Below the pieces are notes generated by a model. The model was not told where the DNA came from. It made no database searches and worked only from the letters and a program-made list of their open reading frames with translations. From Halovibrio salipaludis (GTDB lineage Bacteria > Pseudomonadota > Gammaproteobacteria > Pseudomonadales > Oleiphilaceae), in assembly GCF_002286965.1 (NCBI RefSeq), contig NZ_NSKD01000007.1, forward strand, positions 116,129-180,128: DNA of 64,000 nucleotides, in the 5' to 3' direction. Numbering within the stretch: position 1 is the first letter of the stretch; each line of letters starts with the position of its first letter. The translations under genes were made by a program, and so were the position numbers. This document shows positions 1 to 8,579 of the stretch, piece by piece.

Positions 1-585
1 CGCTGGAAGATCGAACTCAACCCCGAGATCGCGCCCCGGCTGCAGGTGAACAGCCTGTACGCCTCGCTGATCCGCCAGTCCGACTCCAGCGCCGACAACA
101 CCTACCTCAAGGACCAGCTCCAGGAGGCCAAATGGTTCATCAAAAGCCTTCAGAGCCGTAACGAAACCCTGTTGAAAGTCGCCTCCCAGATCGTCGATCA
201 TCAACAGAGGTTCTTCGAGGAAGGCGAGGAAGCGATGAAGCCGCTGATCCTCTCCGAGATCGCCCAGGCGGTGGAAATGCACGAGTCCACCATATCCCGC
301 GTCACCACCCAGAAGTACATGCACACCCCGCGGGGCATTTACGAACTGAAGTATTTCTTTTCCAGCCATGTGAGCACGGACGAAGGCGGCGAGTGCTCGT
401 CCACAGCCATCCGTGCCATGATCCGCAAACTCATCAACGAGGAGGAAAGCCGAAAACCGCTGAGCGACAACCGTATAGCGACTATACTCAGTGATCAGGG
501 CATCAATGTGGCACGCCGCACGGTGGCGAAATACCGCGAGGCGATGCACATTCCACCCTCGAACGAACGCAAACGTCTCGTCTAG
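1..585 (+). CDS. rpoN: RNA polymerase sigma-54 factor, C-terminal part (5' truncated by window)
   Basis: This is the C-terminal part of sigma-54, which directs RNA polymerase to -24/-12 promoters activated by enhancer-binding proteins. The reading frame is open from base 1, so the true start lies outside the window; the GTG at 46 is internal. About 194 residues are visible. They contain the core-binding to DNA-binding region, the helix-turn-helix with MHESTISRV, and near the C-terminus the RpoN box [10 protein letters not shown] that reads the -24 element. The downstream hpf-ptsN-rapZ-HPr order is the standard rpoN neighbourhood, which supports the call. Nothing in the visible part looks damaged. 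Confidence 0.97.
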   Translation, partial: RWKIELNPEIAPRLQVNSLYASLIRQSDSSADNTYLKDQLQEAKWFIKSLQSRNETLLKVASQIVDHQQRFFEEGEEAMKPLILSEIAQAVEMHESTISRVTTQKYMHTPRGIYELKYFFSSHVSTDEGGECSSTAIRAMIRKLINEEESRKPLSDNRIATILSDQGINVARRTVAKYREAMHIPPSNERKRLV

Positions 586-606
586 AGGGTTTTACGCCTG
601 TATGAT

Positions 607-624
607 GGCCACCTTCCGGTGGCC
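607..624 (+). promoter_or_regulatory. Short perfect hairpin between rpoN and hpf
   Basis: A 7-bp perfect stem (GGCCACC/GGTGGCC) with a TTCC loop lies between the rpoN stop and the hpf ribosome binding site. No run of T follows, so it is not a classical intrinsic terminator. It could protect or modulate the hpf part of the transcript. The role is inference. Confidence 0.4.
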
Positions 625-651
625 GGGCCGAACCGGAAACAGGAGCGGACT

Positions 652-960
652 ATGCAACTCAACATCTCAGGTCACCACATCGAGCTGACTGAAGCCCTCA
701 AGGACTATGTCCGGAGCAAGATGGACAAACTTGAGCGACACACCGACCAGATCAGCAACACCCAGGTGACACTGTCGGTGGTCAAACAGCGACAGACCGC
801 CGAAGCCACGCTCCATGTAACCGGGGGCGAAATCAACGCCAAGGCCCAGCACGACGATATGTACGCGGCGATCGATCAGCTTGTGGACAAGCTTGACCGG
901 CAAATTCTCAAACACAAGGAAAAGCAGGTGGAACGCATGCACGGTGCGGCCACCCGCTGA
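652..960 (+). CDS. hpf: Ribosome hibernation promoting factor, short form
   Basis: Small ribosome-associated protein of the HPF/YfiA family (sigma-54 modulation protein). In stationary phase the short form binds the 30S decoding region and promotes 100S dimers. The product is about 102 residues, the usual short-HPF length, with the typical start MQLNISGHH and no C-terminal dimerisation domain. ATG 652 was chosen because AGGAG lies 7 bases upstream and homologues start here; an in-frame GTG at 619 would add 11 untypical residues. It follows rpoN and precedes ptsN, the conserved order. Confidence 0.94.
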   Translation: MQLNISGHHIELTEALKDYVRSKMDKLERHTDQISNTQVTLSVVKQRQTAEATLHVTGGEINAKAQHDDMYAAIDQLVDKLDRQILKHKEKQVERMHGAATR

Positions 961-975
961 TCCCAAGCGGTATCC

Positions 976-1455
976 ATGGTCCATTCATCACTGTCCATTG
1001 AATCCATCCTTGCCCCGGAACTGGCCCTCTGCGGTGTTCCGGGGACCAGCAAGAAACGCATCCTCGAGACCATTGCCGAAAGGGTGGCCCAGCACTACCC
1101 GGAGCTTGAGGAGAACCAGATCTTCAACAATCTGGTGGCGCGGGAGCGCCTCGGCAGCACCGGCATCGGACAGGGCATTGCCATTCCGCACTGCCGGCTC
1201 GAGGACTGCAAGCGCGTGGTGGGCGCGCTGCTGACGCTGGATGAACCCATCAACTTCGATGCCATCGACAGTGAGCCGGTGGATCTGCTGTTCGTGCTCC
1301 TGGTGCCGCAGAACGCCACCAGCGAGCACCTTGAGCTGCTCAGCCAGCTCGCGGAGAAGTTCAATGACCGCGGCCTGTGCCGGCGCCTGCGCCAGTGCCA
1401 GGACTCGCAGGAACTCTATGACCTGATTGTCGCCAGCGAGAAGGCATCGCCGTAA
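976..1455 (+). CDS. ptsN: PTS IIA-like nitrogen regulatory protein
   Basis: EIIA-Ntr, the terminal phosphoacceptor of the nitrogen phosphotransferase system, a regulatory rather than sugar-transporting chain. The 159-residue product is of family length. The active-site motif GIGQGIAIPHCR places the phosphorylated histidine at about residue 72. It lies 15 bp after hpf and 33 bp before rapZ. Its partner, the HPr-like protein, is encoded two genes downstream; EI-Ntr (PtsP) is not in this window. Confidence 0.95.
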   Translation: MVHSSLSIESILAPELALCGVPGTSKKRILETIAERVAQHYPELEENQIFNNLVARERLGSTGIGQGIAIPHCRLEDCKRVVGALLTLDEPINFDAIDSEPVDLLFVLLVPQNATSEHLELLSQLAEKFNDRGLCRRLRQCQDSQELYDLIVASEKASP

Positions 1456-1488
1456 CGTCGACCCATCCAGCCAGCGGGAGATCGGGCT

Positions 1489-2361
1489 GTGAAACTGACC
1501 ATCGTGAGCGGCCGCTCGGGCTCCGGCAAGAGCACCGCGCTCCATGTGCTGGAAGACCTCGGCTACTACTGCATCGACAACCTGCCCATCGGACTGCTGC
1601 AGCCGCTGACGCGCAAGGCGCTGGAATCGGACGAGCAGCAGAGCGACATCGCCGTCAGCATTGACGCCCGCAATCTCTCCGCGGACATTGCCGATTTCGA
1701 GAACCTCTACCGCCAGCTCCAGCACCCGGACCTGAGGGTGGAGGTCATCTATCTGGACGCTGCGGACAGCATGCTGCTGCAGCGCTTCCACGCGACCCGC
1801 CGCAAGCACCCCCTGAGCACACCGGGACGCTCGCTGTCCGAGGCCATCCAGGACGAGAAAGCCCTGCTGGAACCCATCGCGCGGCTGGCGGACCTGCACA
1901 TCGACACCACCGAGCGCTCCATGTACGAGCTGCGCGACATGGTACGCGAGCGGATCGTGGGGCGGGACGAACAGCAGATGGCCCTGCTGATCCAGTCCTT
2001 TGGCTACAAGCACGGCGTGCCCATCGACTCGGATTTCGTCTTCGATGTGCGCTGCCTGCCCAATCCCTTCTGGGACGAATCCCTGCGCGGCTATACCGGC
2101 CTGGATGCCCCCATCCGTGAATACCTGACGGGCCAGCCCGGCACCACAACCCTGCTCGAGGACATCAAGGGGTTTCTGGACCGCTGGCTGCCGGAATTCC
2201 ACACGGTGAACCGCTCCTACATGACGATCTCCATCGGCTGCACCGGCGGCCAGCACCGCTCGGTCTACATGGCCGAGGAGCTGGCGGCGCACCTGCGCCA
2301 GGCCTTCAATACCGTCCAGGTCCGGCACACCGAGCTGCCCCACGCGCAACCGACGCCCTGA
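1489..2361 (+). CDS. rapZ: RNase adapter / nucleotide-binding protein RapZ
   Basis: RapZ (YhbJ/YvcJ family), a P-loop protein. In Enterobacteria it delivers the small RNA GlmZ to RNase E and so controls GlmS; outside that group the role is less certain. The 290-residue product has Walker A GRSGSGKS at residues 8-15 and the family's C-terminal motif GCTGGQHRS. The start is GTG 1489; homologues begin with a similar MxLxIVSGRSGSGKS. It sits between ptsN and the HPr gene, as in most gammaproteobacteria. Confidence 0.95.
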   Translation: MKLTIVSGRSGSGKSTALHVLEDLGYYCIDNLPIGLLQPLTRKALESDEQQSDIAVSIDARNLSADIADFENLYRQLQHPDLRVEVIYLDAADSMLLQRFHATRRKHPLSTPGRSLSEAIQDEKALLEPIARLADLHIDTTERSMYELRDMVRERIVGRDEQQMALLIQSFGYKHGVPIDSDFVFDVRCLPNPFWDESLRGYTGLDAPIREYLTGQPGTTTLLEDIKGFLDRWLPEFHTVNRSYMTISIGCTGGQHRSVYMAEELAAHLRQAFNTVQVRHTELPHAQPTP

Positions 2362-2377
2362 ACACAGCGGAAGCCCA

Positions 2378-2647
2378 ATGATCCGAGAATCCATCACCAT
2401 CATCAACAAACTGGGCCTGCATGCCCGCGCCGCCGCCAAACTTGTAAGCTGCGCCGAACAGTTCGAAAGCAGCATCCAGCTGGGGCGTGACGGGCGGGAA
2501 GTGGACGGCAAGAGCATCATGTCGGTGATGATGCTGGCAGCCAGCTGTGGTACGGACATTGAACTGATCATCGAGGGCGCGGACGAGACCGACGCCCGGG
2601 ACGCGCTGGTGGAACTGATCAACAACCGTTTTGACGAGGACGAATGA
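2378..2647 (+). CDS. HPr-like phosphocarrier protein (NPr)
   Basis: Phosphocarrier of the nitrogen PTS that passes phosphate from EI-Ntr to EIIA-Ntr. The product has 89 residues. The phosphorylated histidine is H15 in NKLGLHARAA, and a serine at the regulatory position (S46, in GKSIMS) is retained. No HPr kinase gene is visible here, so whether S46 is used is unknown. The gene starts 16 bp after rapZ and overlaps darP by 4 bp (ATGA), so the two are translationally coupled. It is called npr or ptsO in relatives. Confidence 0.93.
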   Translation: MIRESITIINKLGLHARAAAKLVSCAEQFESSIQLGRDGREVDGKSIMSVMMLAASCGTDIELIIEGADETDARDALVELINNRFDEDE

Positions 2648-3168
2648 GCGACGCTGATACCCCAGGGCAACCGCAGGAAGAGCTGCCCAGCAAAAGCCAG
2701 GCGAAACGGGAGATGCAGGATCTGCGCGAGCTGGCTGCGGCCCTTGCCGCCCTGCCCGAGGAGCGTATCCACCAGCTGCCCGCCTCCAGCGCCCTCATCG
2801 AAGGGCTCCTGGAAGTCCGGCACCTGCCGGACGGCGATCCGCGCCGGCGCCAGACCCTCTACCTGGGCCGCCAGATCCTCGAGGAGGACGAACAGGCCCT
2901 GCGCCGGGCCGTGGCCGGTCAGACCGCGGGCACACCGGAACACACCCGCCGCCTGCACATGGCCGAGCGATGGCGTGAGCGCCTGATCCATGAAGGCAAG
3001 CCGGCGCTGACCGAGTTCATGGACCGTTACCCACAGACCGATGTCCAGCACCTGCGCCAATTGATCCGTAATGCGGCCAGGCAGTCGGACAGTGGGGATC
3101 GCAACAGCCCGCGCCGACGCCTCTACCGCTACCTGCGCGAGCGCATTGACGAGGGCGAGCAGCTGTAG
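2644..3168 (+). CDS. darP: Ribosome-associated protein DarP/YjgA (DUF615)
   Basis: A 174-residue, highly charged, helical protein of the YjgA/DarP family, which binds late 50S precursors and promotes peptidyl-transferase-centre maturation in E. coli. Recognisable stretches are PSKSQAKREMQ near residue 17 and RRRQTLYLGRQI near residue 70. It overlaps the HPr stop codon by 4 bp and ends the rpoN cluster. A 259-bp gap follows. Confidence 0.9.
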   Translation: MSDADTPGQPQEELPSKSQAKREMQDLRELAAALAALPEERIHQLPASSALIEGLLEVRHLPDGDPRRRQTLYLGRQILEEDEQALRRAVAGQTAGTPEHTRRLHMAERWRERLIHEGKPALTEFMDRYPQTDVQHLRQLIRNAARQSDSGDRNSPRRRLYRYLRERIDEGEQL

Positions 3169-3427
3169 GAAATCGCTTACACGGCGGATGGGCGATGTCC
3201 TATTTCCCCGGAAACGGATCTGACTAGAATAGGCAGTGGCAGGGACGCAATGCGGTGCAGGAGGCACCTGGTCAAAGGGACGGACAGCGCTCAGGGAGTC
3301 GGGCAGGGCCGGTGCAGTTCGGGAGGCAGGGAAGCCGCCCGTCTGGACCACCTCAATCACCCCGTACCGTCATCTCCGGGTCTGTTCTGTTCCCACCCCA
3401 ATCGCGAACAGACAGGAGCACATCACG
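3169..3427. other. Intergenic region with an 8-bp dyad before the helix-hairpin-helix gene
   Basis: This is the largest gene-free gap in the window. No convincing ORF, tRNA or intrinsic terminator is visible. GTCTGTTC at 3380-3387 is repeated inverted as GAACAGAC at 3406-3413 with an 18-base spacer, just before the AGGAG at 3414. It may be a binding site or a 5'-leader hairpin. A weak -10-like TAGAAT is near 3225. Confidence 0.3.
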
Positions 3428-3721
3428 ATGAAAGGAATCGTTTCCGCAACCACCCGCCTGCTGGCGCTCGCGCTGGTTCTGGCAGTCATGCCAGTCATGG
3501 CCCAGGACGCCGCGGAAGAGACCGAAACCGTCAACATCAATACCGCCAGCGCGGATGTGCTGGCCGAAGCCCTTCATGGCGTGGGGCCGGCCAAGGCGGA
3601 TGCCATTGTTTCATGGCGCGAGGAGCAGGGTGAGTTCACCACCCCCGAGCACCTTGAGGAAGTGGACGGCATCGGCCCGGCCACTGTCAGTGACAACCGG
3701 GAGAAGATCCGCCTCGACTAG
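3428..3721 (+). CDS. Secreted ComEA-like helix-hairpin-helix protein
   Basis: A 97-residue protein with a Sec signal peptide (about residues 1-24, cleavage near VMAQDA) and one ComEA-type helix-hairpin-helix domain: VNINTASADVLAEAL, GVGPAKADAIV and VDGIGPATV. Such domains bind duplex DNA without sequence preference; stand-alone periplasmic versions are linked to DNA uptake or may be general. ATG 3428 has AGGAG 9 bases upstream; longer in-frame ORFs from 3236 lack support. The stop overlaps the convergent nit gene within the palindrome CTAG at 3718-3721. A direct role in competence is inference, although comF lies elsewhere in the window. Confidence 0.85.
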   Translation: MKGIVSATTRLLALALVLAVMPVMAQDAAEETETVNINTASADVLAEALHGVGPAKADAIVSWREEQGEFTTPEHLEEVDGIGPATVSDNREKIRLD

Positions 3722-4560
3722 AGGCGTCGATGCTCCCATACCGGGATGGCGCTGCGGGTGCTGGCCAGCTGGTCGCGGTCCAGGACCGCACTGACCACAC
3801 CGGGCCCATCCTCGGAGCGCTCGGCGACCACGCTGCCCCAGGGATCAATGATCATGGAGTGGCCCCAGGTCTGCCGACGCTCATCGTGCTGACCGCCCTG
3901 ATTGGGGGCACAGATCCAGACCTGATCCTCAATCGCCCGGGCCCTAAGAAGCGGCTCCCAGTGGGCCTCACCGGTCCGGTGGGTGAAGGCGGAAGGCACC
4001 ACCACCCATTCCGCGCCTGCCTCCCTCAGCCGCCGGTAAAGCTCCGGAAAGCGCAGGTCGTAGCAGATGCTGAGCCCGAGCCGTCCTGCCGGGGTATCCA
4101 CGGTCACCACCTCATCGCCGGGTTCGAACAGATCCGACTCCTGATAGCGGCCCTGGGAATCCCCCACCATGGCATCAAACAGATGGATCTTGTCGTAGCG
4201 GGCCACCCGCTCACCCTGATCATTCCAGACTATGCAGGCGGCCCGCACACGGCCATCGGGCACCACGGTGCCATCCGGGCGGGTGCCCATGGGCAGGGAA
4301 CCGGCCACGATCCAGAGGCCCAGGCGTGCGGCCTCGCGACCCACAAAGGACTGGATGGAGCCGTCCTCCCCGCGCGCCTCGGACTGGCCCAGCTCGGCCA
4401 GCCGCCGGTTCTGGAAGGCCGCGAAATTCTCCGGAAGAACCGCCACGCGGGCCCCGTCCCCAGCCGCCTGCTCCAGCAGCTCGCGGGCGCGCACCAGGTT
4501 CTGTTCCACCTCAAAACCACTGACCATCTGAATGGCCGCTACCGATACGGATGCCGTCAT
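3718..4560 (-). CDS. Carbon-nitrogen hydrolase, Nit1/YbeM-like amidase
   Basis: A nitrilase-superfamily amidohydrolase of 280 residues. The Glu-Lys-Cys triad is visible as E44 (VLPENFA), K124 (YDKIHLF) and C166 (SICYDLRFPELYR). The last motif is typical of the Nit1/YbeM group, whose known activity is hydrolysis of deaminated glutathione; the substrate here is inferred. Its start overlaps the yhdP stop by 4 bp, so it is the last gene of the mre-rng-yhdP transcription unit, a common position before tldD, which is absent here. Confidence 0.9.
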   Translation of the reverse strand: MTASVSVAAIQMVSGFEVEQNLVRARELLEQAAGDGARVAVLPENFAAFQNRRLAELGQSEARGEDGSIQSFVGREAARLGLWIVAGSLPMGTRPDGTVVPDGRVRAACIVWNDQGERVARYDKIHLFDAMVGDSQGRYQESDLFEPGDEVVTVDTPAGRLGLSICYDLRFPELYRRLREAGAEWVVVPSAFTHRTGEAHWEPLLRARAIEDQVWICAPNQGGQHDERRQTWGHSMIIDPWGSVVAERSEDGPGVVSAVLDRDQLASTRSAIPVWEHRRL

Positions 4561-7500
4561 CGCCTGATCTCCCCTGCAGGCCTTGCGGGGGCTTCCACAC
4601 CCACCTCGGGCCGTTCATAGCTTTCCAGATCCGACTCCGTGTCAAACAGGTTCCGGAGTTCAATCTCCGGGTCACTCCAGGTGCCCTCCACGGTATAGGT
4701 GGCACTGGTCACACGACTCAGGATACCGCCAAACACCTTATCGAGCACGAAAAGCGCCCCTCCGATGGGAGGCGCATAGCCGAACAGAACCGCTGCCAGT
4801 GGCAGATTCTGGGTAACCGGCAGCACCACCACCAGGCGCATATCGAGTGCCTCACTGATCAGATCCGCCTCACCGCTCATGCGGAACCCGCCGGAAGGCG
4901 CCTGGATCGACACAGCCGGATCAAAGATCAGGCGCCCCTCGTGGATCAGCACTTCCCCTTCGATATGGTCAAACGGGACACCGGACTCATAGACGTCCGA
5001 AAAATCCAGCTGCAGGCGCCGCCAGAGCGTATCCGTGTTCAGCAGGCCAAAAACCCGGAACACGCGCGCGCCCTCAATGTCCTGATCAATGATGCCATCC
5101 TCAAGCCGGAAGTCCATGGCCGCGCGCAGACCGGAGAGACTGAAATCCGTGGGCCCGCCGGGCCAGGCCATGTTCAGAGAGGCCTCGGTCCGCTGGCTGC
5201 TGATCGGAACCATGGTTTGACCGATCAGCGCTTCCAGCCCCTTGAGGTCCCCGCCCTCCAGGGTTCCGGAGAACTCGGTGACGCCATTGCTGGCCGTGGG
5301 CTGCCAGACCATGCTCCCATCCACGGCCAGATCCCCCATGGTAAACGCCAGCGGATCCAGGCGGATACGGCTGCCATCCGGCGCCAGCACCAGCGACAGA
5401 TCCGTCAGCCGGCGCTCCCCGACAACAAGGCGGCCGATGCGTATCTCCATATCGGGCCAGTCCCGGGCGCCGGTGCTCAGTATGGCGCTGTCCAGCTCTG
5501 GCGCTCCCCCGCCATCAGGCGCCGTTGCCGGGAGCATCAGGTGATCGAGATCCACCGCCAGTGCCCGCTCACCGCCATTCCCAAGGGTGCCACTGATCCA
5601 GTCCGAATCCAGCTGCACCTGCCAATCGCCCCCTGAGTCCGCCTCCGCCCGAATGCGAAGCGGTGACAGAGTCCAGTCGCTGAAACGCGGCTCACCAATA
5701 CCAAGCTCGACCCTGAGCGGCGGCAGGTCGGGCCGTTCCCGCGCTGCGCTCTGGCCAGGGGCTGCCTCTTCGCCCACCGGAACGTCAGCCAGGGCCCGCC
5801 ACCACTGTTTCAGGTCGGCGCGCGGTAGATTCCCGGTGAGGCTGAGAACCGGCTCCTCCGGAAGCGCCGTGCGCCGCACGCCCAGACCAATGCGCCCGCG
5901 CTCTACCCTCCCGTCACGCATCACCAGCCGGAACGCACCCAGTGGCTGCCAGTCCCCCTCGATGCGCACGGCCTCCGAATCCGCACCGCCGAAGTCCACC
6001 TGGGCTGTCAGGCTGTGACCCTCACCGGCTTCCTTGCTGAACGGTGCCGGCCAGTCCAGAACGAGGTCTGAAAGATCGCCATCCAGCCGCAGGGAAGGGC
6101 CTTCCGTGGGCCGGAAGGCCGCACTGTAGTCGAGCTGGCCGCTGACCCGGGGTAGCGGATGACCCAGCCACTCCGCCAGCCTTGGCACCGCCAGACCTCC
6201 CTGCTGGCGGAAAACCGGGGCCTGTTCCGGGCCATCACGCACCTGCAGCGTCACCGGCTCCCCCATGAAGCGCGCATCCAGGTCCGTATTGCTGAATCCG
6301 TCATCCGTGGAGAACCGGATCGGCCCGTTCACATCCCGCCACTCAAGCTTTGCTGGAAGGAAGCGCACACGACCCTCGGCCAGGGCAAACCGGAGATCCA
6401 CCTCCGGGTCCCGCGCCTGGCCCGGCCACAGGCTGAGAGACAGGTCGACATGGCTGGAGCCGGTCACGCGGAGGTCTCCCAACCAGTCACCAGTGATCGC
6501 TGCAAGAGGACTGCTGCGCCACTGCTCCGTTAGCAGCTCGCCCTCGCGACGGGCCCCGGTATCCACATCCACGCGCAGCCCTTCCCCATCGTCACCCGTT
6601 ACCCGGATCTGACTGGGCTCAAGCTCAACACCGGCCACCACGCCTTCATCCAGCCGGATATGGCCCTCGTCACCCTGCACCCGCACCTGCCCGGCAGCGC
6701 CCTCCAGTGTTGGCCACTCAGGATCGTAGGTCAGCTCAGTGTCCCGGAAGCGGTACGCCATACTGGAGGTGAAGGCACGATCACGGGCAGTTTCATCGGC
6801 ATCGTCACCGCCGATATCCCCATGACCGTAATACCACCCACTGGTCACGGTGCCCCTGCCTACGGCCTCGGTGAGGAAGGAATAGAGTTCCGGGGGTACC
6901 CGTTTACGGGGTACAAAGCGGCCCAGCATGCCAGTTCTGCCGCCAGCAATGCCGACCCGCAGTGACAGCGTATCCGAGCTCCCCTCATGCAGCCGCAACC
7001 GGAATCCGCCAGAGGCATCCATACCCTCGTGCCGCCCGACAAGACGCCGTGCCGCCACCTCCCAGCCATCACTGCGACGTGACCAGTGGACGCGACCGGC
7101 GAGGCGCTGGAAACGCCAGTCCGTGTGGAACAGCTCCGGGAATCCGATGCGGGACGGGCCGGATTCAAGGGTCACTCGACCTTGCCGTGGGCCGGTCTCA
7201 AGGTAGCCGTCCAGCCCACTGCCCGAAGGCGCCCCTTCGACCGCCGCCACAGCAATGTCTTTGAAGGCACCCCGCAGCCGCCAGTCGCCGTTGTCGGGGA
7301 CGGTGATTTCAAGATGCTCCATCAGGCCTGTGGGATCATGGCCGGCCAGGCGCTCCTGCTCCTCTTTCGGCAACAGGCCGCTGTGGCGCACCAGCGAGCT
7401 GGCCGCCCCCAGATCCAGGCCCTGTGCGGCCACTGTCAGGCCATCACTGGTGCGTTCCGCCCGGACGGAGAAGGCGCCGGCTTCCTGTCCGCCCCAGCGG

Positions 7501-8546
7501 AAGGCCGAGCCGCGCGTCTCCAGAAGCCAACCCGCGTCCGTTTGCCGCCACAGCAGATCCGCACTCAGATCCCTGAGCCGGGTGACAGGAGCTACCGGCG
7601 ATGCCAGACCGAGCTCAGGCAGCCGCAGCGACACCCGTGCCCGCTGGAGCCGGGCCCGACGGAACCTCAACCAGGTCTCGGCCCGGGCATTGAGCGAATC
7701 AACCGCCATCCCGCGCCATTCATAGGGGGTGAGCAGGTCACTGAAAACGCCAGCGGAATCCAGATCCAGGAAGAGGTCCCCGGTGAAGCCGCTACTCAGA
7801 AGGTGCTGCCCTTCCAGGGCAAAGGCGCCGAGGCGCCGGCGCTCATCGCCGCCCCTGACCAGATGCCCACTGGCGGAAAACAGACCGTCCTCAAAGCGCA
7901 CGTCCATTGCCGGAACACTGAGTGATACAGGCTCCCCGGAAGCCGGCTCGACGCGCAGTCGCAGATCCGTCAGCGTTACAACGGGATCGGACAGAAGCCG
8001 TCCCGCCTGGTCGATCCATTCGCCCAGATGCCCATCCAGGGCCGCCAGCGCCCCCGAGGCGGCACCGGCCGGTCCCCCGGGCTCCTCGTCACTGTCGGAT
8101 GGCTGCCACAGGCCGGCAACCGCAATCCCGCCATCCGGGTGCTGCACCAGTGTCGCCTCGGCCCCATTGGCACGGAGCTCGCGGAACACCAGACGCAGAC
8201 GCACCAGCGAGGCCCAGCTGTCGAGCCGGATCTTCAGCTGCCCCAGTGAGGCATCCGTCTGGCCCGGCTCTCCGACCGTCATTTCCCCAACCCGGAGGAC
8301 AGGATCCAGCCCCTGCCAGTCACCGCTGAGACCACTGAGGTGCACGGGCCTGTCAAGCGCCCGGGTCAGCGCTGTTTCGATCTCGGCTTCGAAATGATGG
8401 AGGTTGGCCATGACCTGACGGCCCAGGCCCACGTAGAGCGCGGCGACAATCAGCAGCGTCAGGGCGCTGATCCAGACGACCGTTACCAGACGGTTGAGCA
8501 GTGCCCACAGCACCGGGCGGACACCCCCCGATGCGGCCCTGCTCAT
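4557..8546 (-). CDS. yhdP: YhdP family AsmA-like phospholipid transport protein
   Basis: A very large (about 1329-residue) envelope protein with one N-terminal transmembrane helix (LVTVVWISALTLLIVAALYVGL) followed by a long periplasmic part with DUF3971 and AsmA-like C-terminal regions. In E. coli, YhdP with TamB and YdbH moves phospholipids from inner to outer membrane as a bridge-like protein. Length and position after rng match the family. ATG 8546 is preferred because GGGGGT lies 7-8 bases upstream; an in-frame GTG at 8555 would add three residues. It overlaps the downstream amidase gene by 4 bp. Confidence 0.93.
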   Translation of the reverse strand: MSRAASGGVRPVLWALLNRLVTVVWISALTLLIVAALYVGLGRQVMANLHHFEAEIETALTRALDRPVHLSGLSGDWQGLDPVLRVGEMTVGEPGQTDASLGQLKIRLDSWASLVRLRLVFRELRANGAEATLVQHPDGGIAVAGLWQPSDSDEEPGGPAGAASGALAALDGHLGEWIDQAGRLLSDPVVTLTDLRLRVEPASGEPVSLSVPAMDVRFEDGLFSASGHLVRGGDERRRLGAFALEGQHLLSSGFTGDLFLDLDSAGVFSDLLTPYEWRGMAVDSLNARAETWLRFRRARLQRARVSLRLPELGLASPVAPVTRLRDLSADLLWRQTDAGWLLETRGSAFRWGGQEAGAFSVRAERTSDGLTVAAQGLDLGAASSLVRHSGLLPKEEQERLAGHDPTGLMEHLEITVPDNGDWRLRGAFKDIAVAAVEGAPSGSGLDGYLETGPRQGRVTLESGPSRIGFPELFHTDWRFQRLAGRVHWSRRSDGWEVAARRLVGRHEGMDASGGFRLRLHEGSSDTLSLRVGIAGGRTGMLGRFVPRKRVPPELYSFLTEAVGRGTVTSGWYYGHGDIGGDDADETARDRAFTSSMAYRFRDTELTYDPEWPTLEGAAGQVRVQGDEGHIRLDEGVVAGVELEPSQIRVTGDDGEGLRVDVDTGARREGELLTEQWRSSPLAAITGDWLGDLRVTGSSHVDLSLSLWPGQARDPEVDLRFALAEGRVRFLPAKLEWRDVNGPIRFSTDDGFSNTDLDARFMGEPVTLQVRDGPEQAPVFRQQGGLAVPRLAEWLGHPLPRVSGQLDYSAAFRPTEGPSLRLDGDLSDLVLDWPAPFSKEAGEGHSLTAQVDFGGADSEAVRIEGDWQPLGAFRLVMRDGRVERGRIGLGVRRTALPEEPVLSLTGNLPRADLKQWWRALADVPVGEEAAPGQSAARERPDLPPLRVELGIGEPRFSDWTLSPLRIRAEADSGGDWQVQLDSDWISGTLGNGGERALAVDLDHLMLPATAPDGGGAPELDSAILSTGARDWPDMEIRIGRLVVGERRLTDLSLVLAPDGSRIRLDPLAFTMGDLAVDGSMVWQPTASNGVTEFSGTLEGGDLKGLEALIGQTMVPISSQRTEASLNMAWPGGPTDFSLSGLRAAMDFRLEDGIIDQDIEGARVFRVFGLLNTDTLWRRLQLDFSDVYESGVPFDHIEGEVLIHEGRLIFDPAVSIQAPSGGFRMSGEADLISEALDMRLVVVLPVTQNLPLAAVLFGYAPPIGGALFVLDKVFGGILSRVTSATYTVEGTWSDPEIELRNLFDTESDLESYERPEVGVEAPARPAGEIRR

Positions 8547-8579
8547 AAACCGCACCCCCGGGAAAAGCGGGCTGTGGCG

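Noticed and set aside
988..3360. A 790-codon open frame on the minus strand
   Set aside because: It is antisense to ptsN, rapZ, the HPr gene and darP, all of which have clear family motifs. Long antisense frames are expected in G+C-rich coding DNA, and the translation shows no domain.
3236..3427. Longer upstream start (3236) for the helix-hairpin-helix protein
   Set aside because: The added residues have no signal-peptide character; ATG 3428 has a good ribosome binding site and is followed at once by a signal peptide.
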